Shown: positions 57,207 through 64,000 of the stretch, in pieces
Layout: each line of letters starts with the position of its first letter
Numbering within the stretch: position 1 is the stretch's first letter
Source: Curtobacterium sp. Leaf261
Lineage (GTDB): Bacteria; Actinomycetota; Actinomycetes; Actinomycetales; Microbacteriaceae
Direction: 5' to 3'
Assembly (NCBI RefSeq): GCF_001422205.1
Contig: NZ_LMMJ01000014.1
Coordinates: 31,152 to 95,151 of the forward strand
Length of the DNA stretch: 64,000 bases
Notes under the pieces: generated by a model
The model's database searches: none
The model's input: only the letters and a program-made list of their open reading frames with translations
Told to the model about the DNA's origin: nothing
Translations under genes and position numbers: made by a program

Positions 57207-58334
57207 GTGACCGTGACCTCCGCGATCCGCGCGGTCGAGACCGCGACCCACGCCGAGATCCTGCAGCAGCCCGCCAGCTGGCACCGTCTCGCAGCGTCGA
57301 TCGACAGTCGTCGTCCGGGCATCGACGCCTTCCTCGCTCCGGTGCTCGCCACGGCGGGCCTGCGCATCGTCCTCACCGGCGCCGGCACCTCGGCGTTCGT
57401 CGGCGACATCACGAGTGAGACGCTCCGACGCCGCCTCGGCCGCCGCGTCGACTCGGTGGCGACGACCGACATCGTGTCGGACCCGCGGGGGGTGTTCGCC
57501 GAGGACGTCCCGGTGCTCCTCGTCTCGTTCGCACGATCCGGCAACAGCCCGGAGAGCATCGCCGCGACCAGGATCGTCGACGCCGTCGCACCGCAAGCCC
57601 ACCACCTCGTGATCACCTGCGACCCGCAGGGCGTCCTCGCGCAGGAGCACCGGTCAGCCGATCGGTCCCTCGTCCTCGAGATGCCACCGGAGACGAACGA
57701 CACCGGCTTCGCCATGACGTCGAGCTTCTCGACGATGCTCCTCGCTGCGCTCGTGACGTTCCTGCCGGACCAGACGGGCGTCGTCGACCGGCTCGCCGAC
57801 GCGGCCGGCTCGCTCATCGGCCAGGAGGAACGGATCGCGTCGTTCGCGCACGGCGCCGAACGTGTGGTCTACCTGGGCAGCGGTGCACTCCGCGGGGCCG
57901 CCCAGGAGTCCGCACTGAAGCTGCTCGAGCTCACCGCCGGTCAGGTCGTGTCGTTCTTCGACTCGCCGCTCGGGTTCCGCCACGGTCCCAAGGCGGTCCT
58001 CGACGCGAGCACGCTCGTGGTCGTCCACGGGTCGTCCGACGACTACACGGCCCGGTACGACGCCGACATCCTCCGCGAGCTCCGTGGTGACGGTGCGATC
58101 CGCGTCGTGTCGGTCGGTGTCGCCGACGACGCCGACTCGTTCCCGCTCGACGGCATCGCGGACCTGGACGACGGGTTCCGCGTGGCCGCCATGATCGTGT
58201 TCGCGCAGCTCCTCGCGTTGTCGGCGTCCGTCCAGCACGGGTGCACGCCGGACAACCCGTTCCCGAGCGGCACGGTGAACCGCGTGGTGCAGGGCGTCAC
58301 GATCCACGAACTGGGCGAGCGCGCAGCGGGATGA
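57207..58334 (+). CDS. SIS-domain sugar isomerase/deaminase (AgaS-like)
   Basis: The 375-residue protein carries two SIS domains. The first has LTGAGTSAFVGDI and SFARSGNSPESIA, the second VYLGSGALRGAAQESALKLL and DSPLGFRHGPKAVL. This is the architecture of AgaS (galactosamine-6-phosphate deaminase/isomerase) and GlmS-related enzymes. With the adjacent DeoR regulator and sugar importer it probably converts an imported amino-sugar phosphate. The GTG at 57207 was chosen because GAGGAG precedes it. Confidence 0.85.
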   Translation: MTVTSAIRAVETATHAEILQQPASWHRLAASIDSRRPGIDAFLAPVLATAGLRIVLTGAGTSAFVGDITSETLRRRLGRRVDSVATTDIVSDPRGVFAEDVPVLLVSFARSGNSPESIAATRIVDAVAPQAHHLVITCDPQGVLAQEHRSADRSLVLEMPPETNDTGFAMTSSFSTMLLAALVTFLPDQTGVVDRLADAAGSLIGQEERIASFAHGAERVVYLGSGALRGAAQESALKLLELTAGQVVSFFDSPLGFRHGPKAVLDASTLVVVHGSSDDYTARYDADILRELRGDGAIRVVSVGVADDADSFPLDGIADLDDGFRVAAMIVFAQLLALSASVQHGCTPDNPFPSGTVNRVVQGVTIHELGERAAG

Positions 58335-58423
58335 CGGACCACCGGCTCGACGCGCCGGCGATGGTCTGAGGGCAGCATCGCGCAGGGACACGAGGGCGGC
58401 CGGGCCTGTGCCAGGGTTGCGGG

Positions 58424-59161
58424 GTGACGACCGCCGCGATCCTCCTCGTGGCCGGTGTCGTGGCCGGGGTCATCGGCACGGCCGGTGGGATCACCTCGCT
58501 CGTTGCGTACCCAGCGCTCCTCCTGGTCGGGATCCCGCCCCTCGCTGCGAACGTCACGAACTCGGTCGCCCTGCTCGGCAGCGGCGCGAGCTCGGCGCTC
58601 CGCGCACGGCGGGACCTCGTCGGGCACGCACCGACCCTCCGGCGATGGCTCCCGGTCACCGTGGTCGGCTCCGCGCTCGGGGCCGGTCTGCTCCTCGTCA
58701 CACCGTCGGAGGTGTTCGACCGGATCGTGCCGTTCCTGGTGGCCGCGGGGTCGGTGCTCCTCCTCGTGCAGCCGTGGATCGACCGTCGGCGGAGTGCCGC
58801 CACGATGCGGCCGGTCGCCGCCACCGCGAGCGTGTCCGGCGTCTCGCTCTACAACGGGTACTTCGGCGCGGGGTCCGGAGTGCTGATGATCGCCGTGCTG
58901 TTGCTGAACGGTGAGCCCGTGCTGCACCGGGCGAACGCGCTCAAGAACGTGCTGCTGCTCGCGGCCGACGTCCTGCCGGCGGTGCTCTTCGCGGTGTTCG
59001 GCTCCGTGGTGTGGTCGGCCGTGTGGCCGCTCGGCGTCGGCGCGGTGATCGGCGGCCTCATCGGCCCCTCGGTCGCGCGGCGGGTCCCGGCGACGGCGCT
59101 CCGCATCGCGATCGCGGCGTGTGGTCTCGTGCTCGCGGGATGGCTCCTGGTCGGCCCCTGA
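58424..59161 (+). CDS. TauE/SafE-family membrane permease
   Basis: This 245-residue protein has about eight hydrophobic helices in two similar halves. The family hallmarks are visible: GTAGGITSLVAYPALLL in the first half and SLYNGYFGAGSGVLMIAVLL in the second. Members export sulfite/sulfoacetate or related anions; the substrate here is unknown. The start is GTG at 58424. It is followed by a strong palindromic terminator. Confidence 0.88.
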   Translation: MTTAAILLVAGVVAGVIGTAGGITSLVAYPALLLVGIPPLAANVTNSVALLGSGASSALRARRDLVGHAPTLRRWLPVTVVGSALGAGLLLVTPSEVFDRIVPFLVAAGSVLLLVQPWIDRRRSAATMRPVAATASVSGVSLYNGYFGAGSGVLMIAVLLLNGEPVLHRANALKNVLLLAADVLPAVLFAVFGSVVWSAVWPLGVGAVIGGLIGPSVARRVPATALRIAIAACGLVLAGWLLVGP

Positions 59162-59209
59162 CCGGACCTGCCCCGTCGTCGGGACCGGCGCGCACGAGCG
59201 CCCACCGAA

Positions 59210-59253
59210 CGGACTGGAGGGACGGTGCCAGCTGGCACCGTCCCTCCAGTCCG
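59210..59253. terminator. 44-bp perfect palindrome between convergent genes
   Basis: The 21 bases 59210-59230 (starting CGGACTGGAGGGACGGTG) are mirrored exactly by 59233-59253, and the central GC is itself symmetric, so the whole 44 bp is a perfect palindrome. It sits midway between the convergent permease and oxidoreductase genes and is probably a bidirectional terminator. Confidence 0.75.
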
Positions 59254-59269
59254 GATCCGGGCCGCGCTG

Positions 59270-60157
59270 TCAGCGCTTGACGGCGTCGATCTTGAGCATC
59301 TTCGCGATGACGCCGTCGAGCTCGGCGTCGTCGAAGATCTCCTTCCAGGTGGGCTTGATGATCTTGTCGCGGCCGTAGCCCATGGCGATGTGGCACGCGT
59401 CCGAGAACGGGTTCGAGCCGCGAAGGCCGTTCGTCAGCGCGATCCAGGTGTGGCCGTAGAGCATCGCGCGGGCGGCCTCGCGGGGCACGCCGACACCGTT
59501 CACGGTCTCCTCGAGCGCCTCGTTGAGGAAGTCGCCGATCATGCACGCGATCGTCTCGACGAGGGTCGGCTCGAGCACGGCGAGCTGCTTCACGGTGACC
59601 CAGTGCACGGCGATCACCGGTGCGTAGATCGTCGCGATGACCTTCTCGGCGATGTCGCGGACCTCGTCGGAGGCGTCCTCGAGCGCGGCGATGACCTCCT
59701 GCGGCGCAGCGATCCCGCCGAAGGTGTCGTCCCACTCGGCCTTGGTCGTGCGCTCGAGGAACACCGACGGGTGGCAAGGGTGCGCGACGGCGTAGTGGAT
59801 GTCCTCGCGGGCGGCGAGGAGGCCGGCGTACGCGGCGGCCGGGTCGAGCGTCAGGATGATCGCGCCGGACTTCATGACCGGGACGACCTCCTCGGAGACC
59901 TTGCCGAGGATGACGTCCGGCACGGCGAGGATCACGACGTCGGCCTGGGCGGCTGCGTCGACGGTGTCGGTGAGCGTGCGGCCGAGGGCCTCGATGCGCT
60001 CGCGGCCGGCGGGGGACGCCTCGGAGTACAGCGTCGTGTAGGCGCTCTGCGCGAGGTTGTTCGAGACGCGGGTGCCCATCTTGCCGCCGGCGCCGATCAC
60101 GGCGACGGTGAGCTCGGCGGTGCCGGACTGCGCGGAGGTGGTGATGGTGTCGGTCAT
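59270..60157 (-). CDS. Phosphogluconate-dehydrogenase-like NAD-binding oxidoreductase
   Basis: The 295-residue protein has an N-terminal Rossmann domain (VAVIGAGGKMGTRVSNNL, then VILAVPDVILGKV) and a helical C-terminal domain (HPCHPSVFLERTT, later GDFLNEALEETVNGVG). It fits the family with a phosphogluconate-dehydrogenase-type C-terminus; one characterised member I recall is D-apionate oxidoisomerase. It is the last gene of the operon with overlapping genes; its ATG overlaps the upstream stop as ATGA. The reaction on a C4 or branched sugar acid is inference. Confidence 0.75.
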   Translation of the reverse strand: MTDTITTSAQSGTAELTVAVIGAGGKMGTRVSNNLAQSAYTTLYSEASPAGRERIEALGRTLTDTVDAAAQADVVILAVPDVILGKVSEEVVPVMKSGAIILTLDPAAAYAGLLAAREDIHYAVAHPCHPSVFLERTTKAEWDDTFGGIAAPQEVIAALEDASDEVRDIAEKVIATIYAPVIAVHWVTVKQLAVLEPTLVETIACMIGDFLNEALEETVNGVGVPREAARAMLYGHTWIALTNGLRGSNPFSDACHIAMGYGRDKIIKPTWKEIFDDAELDGVIAKMLKIDAVKR

Positions 60158-60993
60158 GACTGGGTGCTCCTGAGGTACTCGAGGGTGGATCGGACCCATG
60201 CCGCTTCGGTGCGGATGGTGGTCTGTGCGGCGGCAGCGGCAGCGCTGGCGGTGTCGGTGGCGGGCTCCTGCCATGGCAGCCAGAACTCGATCACCTGGTT
60301 GATGTCCCTGGCGTCGGGATCGAGCGCGGCCCGGATCCCGGCATGGTCGAGCCGCCCGGTGCCGATCGGGACGCCGGTGTACTGGAACCCGACCCAGCCG
60401 GGGGACCGGGTGAAGTCGAAGTCCTTGACGTGCCAGTTCTTCGTGAACGGGGCGCATCGGGCGACGACGTCGGCGGGGAGCTCGAGGTTCGCGACGGTGT
60501 TCGCGGGGTCGAGGCAGATGCCGAGTGCGGGGGAGTCGATCGTCTCGACGAGCCGGACGAGCTCGGTCGTGGCGACCTGCTCGTACGTCTCGAGCGCGAG
60601 CGTGACCCCGGCCGCCTCGTACGCGGGGAGTGCTGCCCGGAGCCGTCGTTCGCTCTCCGCGGCGTCCGGTCGGTCGTCCCCGCTCGTCCACATCGAGCGC
60701 ACGAGGGTCGCCCCGAGCGCGCTCGCGACGTGCAGGTACCGGGCGAGGTGGTCCGGTGCCGTGCCGCGGGTGCCGACCTCGAGCACGATGCCGAGCTCGT
60801 CCGCGAGCGCACGGATCGCGCTGAGCCGGTCGTCGTCGGCGGTGTCGAGCGGCAGGTGGTCGCAGATCTGCACGAGGGTCACGTCGTGTGCGGCCGCGTC
60901 GCGGAGGACGTCGTCGAGTGACATCGGCGACGGCACCCGGTCCGACATCCGCCAGAAGTAGGCGTACGTGCTGAGGCCGATCACGCTCGTCAC
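60154..60993 (-). CDS. Sugar phosphate isomerase/epimerase (xylose-isomerase-like TIM barrel)
   Basis: This 279-residue protein has a TIM barrel of the AP-endonuclease-2/xylose-isomerase-like type. Metal-binding positions are suggested by LALETYEQ (Glu), ICLDPANTVAN (Asp) and NWHVKDFDF (His/Asp). Relatives are hydroxypyruvate isomerases and sugar epimerases. It starts with GTG, overlapping the upstream TIM-like gene as GTGA. In this operon an epimerase acting on a four-carbon keto sugar is likely. Confidence 0.8.
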   Translation of the reverse strand: MTSVIGLSTYAYFWRMSDRVPSPMSLDDVLRDAAAHDVTLVQICDHLPLDTADDDRLSAIRALADELGIVLEVGTRGTAPDHLARYLHVASALGATLVRSMWTSGDDRPDAAESERRLRAALPAYEAAGVTLALETYEQVATTELVRLVETIDSPALGICLDPANTVANLELPADVVARCAPFTKNWHVKDFDFTRSPGWVGFQYTGVPIGTGRLDHAGIRAALDPDARDINQVIEFWLPWQEPATDTASAAAAAAQTTIRTEAAWVRSTLEYLRSTQS

Positions 60994-61799
60994 GGGGCGA
61001 CCTCTGGTGCTGCGGCTTCGCCGAGTGCTGCGGCCTCGTCGAGGATCGTCCGGATCGCCGCAGGGTCGTGCGCGAAGCGGCCGAGGAACAGCCCGCGGAT
61101 CCCGCCGGCACCCCGCGTGAGGAGCCCTGGGCCCGCGCTGCCGCCGTAGATCACCCGGCTGCCGGCGAGCTCCGGCCTGGCCGCGACGTGCGCAGCGATG
61201 CCGGCGAGCACATCGACGATGAACGCATCCGGTGCGGGCTCGGGCGCGCCGATCGCCCAGACCGGCTCGTACGCCACGACGACGGGACCTGCGATCCCGG
61301 CGGCGACGGCGCCGTCGACGGACCGGTCGAGCTGCCCGGTCACGTCCGCGATGGCATCCGCACTGGAGGCACGGCTCGGCTCACCGACGCAGATCAGGGG
61401 CGTCAGGTGGTTGCGGAACGCGGCCTGCACCTTGTCGGCGACGACGCGGTCGTCCTCGCCGAACAGGGACCGGCGCTCTGCATGGCCGATCTCCACGAGG
61501 TCGCAGCCGATCTCGTGGAGCTCGGCCCCGGAGACCTCGCCGGTGAACGCACCCTCGTCCGCGGTCGCGAGGTCCTGCGCCCCGAGGTGCACGCGGGTCC
61601 CCGCGAGCACCTCGTGCACGGGGACGAGTGACGGGAACGTCGGGGCGACGAACAGGTCGACGGCGCCGGAGGTCACCGCGGGGTGCTCCCGGGCGATGTC
61701 GGCGACGGCGCGGGCCCACGCGATCGTCCGGGCGTGGCCGAAGTACATCTTCAGCGACACCCCGACGGTCAGCGCGGGTGCGCTCGTGGCGGTGAGCAT
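60990..61799 (-). CDS. Triose-phosphate-isomerase-like enzyme (tetrulose-phosphate isomerase candidate)
   Basis: The 269-residue protein has the TIM active site: Lys in VGVSLKMYFG (about 15), His in VEIGHAERRSLFGE (about 103) and Glu in VVAYEPVWAIG (about 176), plus the phosphate loop IYGGSAGPGLL. The usual Asn before the Lys is replaced by Ser, as expected for a paralogue with another substrate. Erythritol/threitol pathways use such TIM paralogues (EryH/LerI type) on four-carbon keto-phosphates. The context of DAK and RpiB-like genes supports that role. Confidence 0.82.
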   Translation of the reverse strand: MLTATSAPALTVGVSLKMYFGHARTIAWARAVADIAREHPAVTSGAVDLFVAPTFPSLVPVHEVLAGTRVHLGAQDLATADEGAFTGEVSGAELHEIGCDLVEIGHAERRSLFGEDDRVVADKVQAAFRNHLTPLICVGEPSRASSADAIADVTGQLDRSVDGAVAAGIAGPVVVAYEPVWAIGAPEPAPDAFIVDVLAGIAAHVAARPELAGSRVIYGGSAGPGLLTRGAGGIRGLFLGRFAHDPAAIRTILDEAAALGEAAAPEVAP

Positions 61800-62290
61800 C
61801 AGGCGTCGGCGTCCGTTCCCACCGGGGCGGATCCGTCGTACGCGCAGATGGCCTGGACCTTCTCGGCCGAGGCGCTCGACGTGTCGAACGTGTAGCCGAG
61901 CCACTCCTTGGCCATGCGCCGTGCGACCTCGACGCCGACGACGCGCTGGCCCATGCAGAGCACCTGCGCGTCGTTCGAGAGCACCGAGCGCTCGACGGAG
62001 AAGGAGTCGTGCGCGGTGACGGCGCGGATCCCGGGGACCTTGTTCGCCGCGATCGCAACGCCGAGTCCGGTGCCGCAGATCAGGATCGCGCGGTCGGCGT
62101 CCCCGGCGGCGACCATCCGTGCGGCGTCGACGGCGACGTGCGGGTAGGCGGTGTGCCCGTCCGCGTCGACCCCGACGTCGACGACGCTCACGACGCGGGG
62201 GTCCTGCTCGAGGTCCCGCTTGATGATCTCCTTGTAGTCGAATCCGGCGTCGTCCGATCCGACGACGATGCGGTAGCTGGGCTCGGTCAT
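61799..62290 (-). CDS. rpiB: RpiB-like sugar-phosphate isomerase (EryI-type candidate)
   Basis: The 163-residue protein matches the RpiB/LacAB family: [14 protein letters not shown] with the early Asp, [20 protein letters not shown] with the catalytic Cys and GTG phosphate loop, and [20 protein letters not shown]. RpiB enzymes interconvert aldose and ketose phosphates. In erythritol catabolism the paralogue EryI makes D-erythrose-4-phosphate. Its location beside the TIM-like and DAK genes favours that version over housekeeping ribose-5-phosphate isomerase. It overlaps both neighbours. Confidence 0.85.
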   Translation of the reverse strand: MTEPSYRIVVGSDDAGFDYKEIIKRDLEQDPRVVSVVDVGVDADGHTAYPHVAVDAARMVAAGDADRAILICGTGLGVAIAANKVPGIRAVTAHDSFSVERSVLSNDAQVLCMGQRVVGVEVARRMAKEWLGYTFDTSSASAEKVQAICAYDGSAPVGTDADA

Positions 62291-64000
62291 GATGCGGTCC
62301 CTCCGGTGGCGGTGTTCTTCGTTGCGGTGTCCGCGGCTCCGTCGAACAGCGCTCTGCGGACGGCATCGGTGATGAGTGCGAACGAGATCGCCCCGGCGTC
62401 CGGGGTCCCGACCGCGTGCTCGGCGTGGGTGCGGGCGCGGCCCATCTTCGGCAGCAGCCCGGCGGTGTCGTCGGCCGCGGTCCGGGCTGCCTCGGACGCG
62501 GTCGTCCACGCGGTCGCCAGGTCGTCGCCGGCGTCGATCCGCGCCGCGAGGGTGGTGTCGAAGGGCACGAGCGCATCGACCATGGTCTTGTCCCCGACCG
62601 TCGCGCCGAAGGCCAGCACGGCGTCGGACGCCGCGTGCACGGCCTGCGCGACGTCCGCCGCCGACGGACGGGACTCGTCCCCGACCACGCGACCGAGGGC
62701 CTCCAGTGCGGCACCCCAGATCGCTCCGGACGTGCCGCCCGCGCGGTCGGACCATGCGTCTCCGGCGATCGCGACGGTGCTGCCGGCACCGGCGCCCCGC
62801 GCGACGGCCGAGCGGGCTGCGTCGTCCGCGGCGTGCGAGCCGCGCTGCATGCCGATGCCGTGGTCGCCGTCACCCGCGACGGCGTCGATGTCGCCGAGAC
62901 GGTCGACGTTCCCGTCGACGACCCGTCGGATCGCGCTGATCGCGTCGGCCATCCGCACCGCGGACGTTCGCGACTCGTCGGTGGCGTCCGGGATCGGTGC
63001 CTCGAGCTCCGCGGCGAGGGTCTGGTCGTCGACCGGGGTCGTCGTGATCGCGCCGCCCTTGCGGTACGCGGGGGAGTCGGCGGGGGCGGCCCAGAGTTCC
63101 TCGAGCTCGGCGTCCGGCCAGAAGAGCGTCAGCGAGACACCGGCCATGTCGAACGAGGTGACGAGCTCGCCGACCTCGGGCTCGACGACCACGGCACCGG
63201 CCTCGTCGAGCAGGCGCTGGACGGTCGCGTAGACGACGAACAGCTCCTCGTACTTGACCGAGCCGAGGCCGTTGAGGATCGGGACGACGTGCGCGCCGTC
63301 GACGGACACACCCTCGGGGAGCTCGTCGAGCAGCCGGCCGACGAGGAGTTCGGCGAGACCGGCGGCCGTCGGCACGTCGGACTCGTCGATGCCGCGCTCG
63401 CCGTGGATGCCCATGCCGATCGCCATGCGGCCCTCGGGGACGGTGAAGAGCGGCTCGTCGGCACCGGGGAGCGAGCAGCCGGAGAACGCGACGCCGAAGC
63501 TCCGGGTGCGGTCGTTGGCGCGCTCGGCGATCGCGGTGACCTCGTCGAGGCTCTGCCCGCGCTCGGCCGCCGCGCCCGCGACCTTGAACACGGTGAGGTC
63601 ACCGGCGATACCGCGACGTTTGTGCGCCTCGGCGGCCGGGGCGGACGCGATGTCGTCGGTGACGCGGACGGTGCGGACCTCGATGTCGTCGGCCTCGAGC
63701 GCACGCTGGGCGGCGTCGAAGTTCAGGACGTCGCCGGCGTAGTTGCCGTACGACAGCAGCACACCGCCGCCGTGGTCACTCGCCCGCGCCACGGCCGCGA
63801 CCTGCTGTGCGGAGGGGCTGGCGAACAGGTTGCCCATCGCGGCGCCCGCGGCGAGCCCGGGGCCGACCAGGCCGCCGAACGCGGGGTAGTGGCCGGAGCC
63901 GCCGCCGATCACGAGCGCGACGGTGCCGTCGGGGCTCGTCGTCGAGCGGGCGACGCCGCCGTGGACCTTCCGCACCCAGTGGCGGTTGGCCGCGACGAAG
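62287..64000 (-). CDS. Dihydroxyacetone-kinase-family sugar kinase, N-terminus beyond window
   Basis: The reading frame runs off the right edge. It has a DAK1 domain with [18 protein letters not shown], where the His forms a bond to the keto sugar, and [16 protein letters not shown] fused DAK2 domain (from about codon 340 of the visible part) has [19 protein letters not shown], the metal/ATP-binding Asp cluster. Single-chain ATP-dependent DAKs phosphorylate dihydroxyacetone or L-/D-erythrulose (LerK/DerK). The C4-type isomerases downstream favour erythrulose. Its stop overlaps the rpiB-like start as ATGA. Confidence 0.88.
   Translation of the reverse strand, partial: FVAANRHWVRKVHGGVARSTTSPDGTVALVIGGGSGHYPAFGGLVGPGLAAGAAMGNLFASPSAQQVAAVARASDHGGGVLLSYGNYAGDVLNFDAAQRALEADDIEVRTVRVTDDIASAPAAEAHKRRGIAGDLTVFKVAGAAAERGQSLDEVTAIAERANDRTRSFGVAFSGCSLPGADEPLFTVPEGRMAIGMGIHGERGIDESDVPTAAGLAELLVGRLLDELPEGVSVDGAHVVPILNGLGSVKYEELFVVYATVQRLLDEAGAVVVEPEVGELVTSFDMAGVSLTLFWPDAELEELWAAPADSPAYRKGGAITTTPVDDQTLAAELEAPIPDATDESRTSAVRMADAISAIRRVVDGNVDRLGDIDAVAGDGDHGIGMQRGSHAADDAARSAVARGAGAGSTVAIAGDAWSDRAGGTSGAIWGAALEALGRVVGDESRPSAADVAQAVHAASDAVLAFGATVGDKTMVDALVPFDTTLAARIDAGDDLATAWTTASEAARTAADDTAGLLPKMGRARTHAEHAVGTPDAGAISFALITDAVRRALFDGAADTATKNTATGGTAS

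Noticed and set aside
59225-60961. 578-codon plus-strand frame opposite the sugar operon
   Set aside because: Shadow of the minus-strand oxidoreductase and isomerase, which carry recognisable motifs and start overlaps.

Overview
The window is about 64 kb of very GC-rich DNA. Coding density is high, GTG starts are common, and many genes overlap as ATGA, GTGA or TGATG. It also has an Lsr2 nucleoid protein, ABC sugar importers without their own ATPase, and many TetR/short-chain dehydrogenase pairs. This points to a high-GC actinobacterium, most likely a member of the Microbacteriaceae (Curtobacterium-like). That assignment is an inference from gene content, not a database match. The first 13 bases are the 3' end of an Illumina sequencing adapter, so position 1 is an assembly contig end.

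Region 1 (14-21233) is mostly chromosomal. It holds a truncated GlsB/YeaQ-type membrane protein and a retron-like reverse transcriptase divergent from a kinase-fold protein. Next come an excisionase-like antitoxin with a PIN toxin, a lipoprotein, a secreted Endo H-type glycosidase with a LacI-type operator, and an MFS transporter. Two divergent dehydrogenase/TetR pairs, an aldo/keto reductase and a polysaccharide deacetylase follow. A three-gene sugar ABC importer operon is translationally coupled to an APH-fold kinase. An AbiE-type type IV toxin-antitoxin pair, a set of frameshifted genes and an Nei-family DNA glycosylase complete the region.

Region 2 (about 21234-44320) is a mosaic island that starts within a few bases of the nei stop codon. 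It opens with a 5'-truncated conjugation coupling protein and a DUF4913-type gene. It then carries a divergent pair of very large secreted proteins, one LamG/DNRLRE and one Rhs with a C-terminal toxin. An overlapping cysteine-rich immunity gene follows, then a displaced rhs scrap, an orphan immunity candidate and several lower-GC small genes. The rest is a defence island: a ThsB-like TIR gene overlapping a SLATT/DUF4231 membrane gene, a GIY-YIG nuclease divergent from a broken adenine methyltransferase, a DUF1016/YhcG-type nuclease, Lsr2, a second TIR protein and a serine resolvase.

Region 3 (44397-64000) is again chromosomal. It has an alpha/beta hydrolase, a DHA2 efflux pump, an FAD monooxygenase, an ABC exporter, and a third TetR/dehydrogenase pair. 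A second sugar ABC importer follows, with a DeoR regulator and an AgaS-like SIS isomerase that suggest amino-sugar use. A TauE-like permease comes next. Last is an operon with overlapping genes (DAK-type kinase, RpiB-like and TIM-like isomerases, a xylose-isomerase-like TIM barrel, a phosphogluconate-dehydrogenase-like oxidoreductase) that fits four-carbon sugar catabolism; it runs off the right end.

Recurring design features are three TetR/dehydrogenase pairs with two operator palindromes each exactly 31 bp apart, a family of long inverted repeats at 3' ends, and a separate short palindrome repeated within the island. The best candidate for an undescribed system is the TIR-SLATT operon at 36155-37598.
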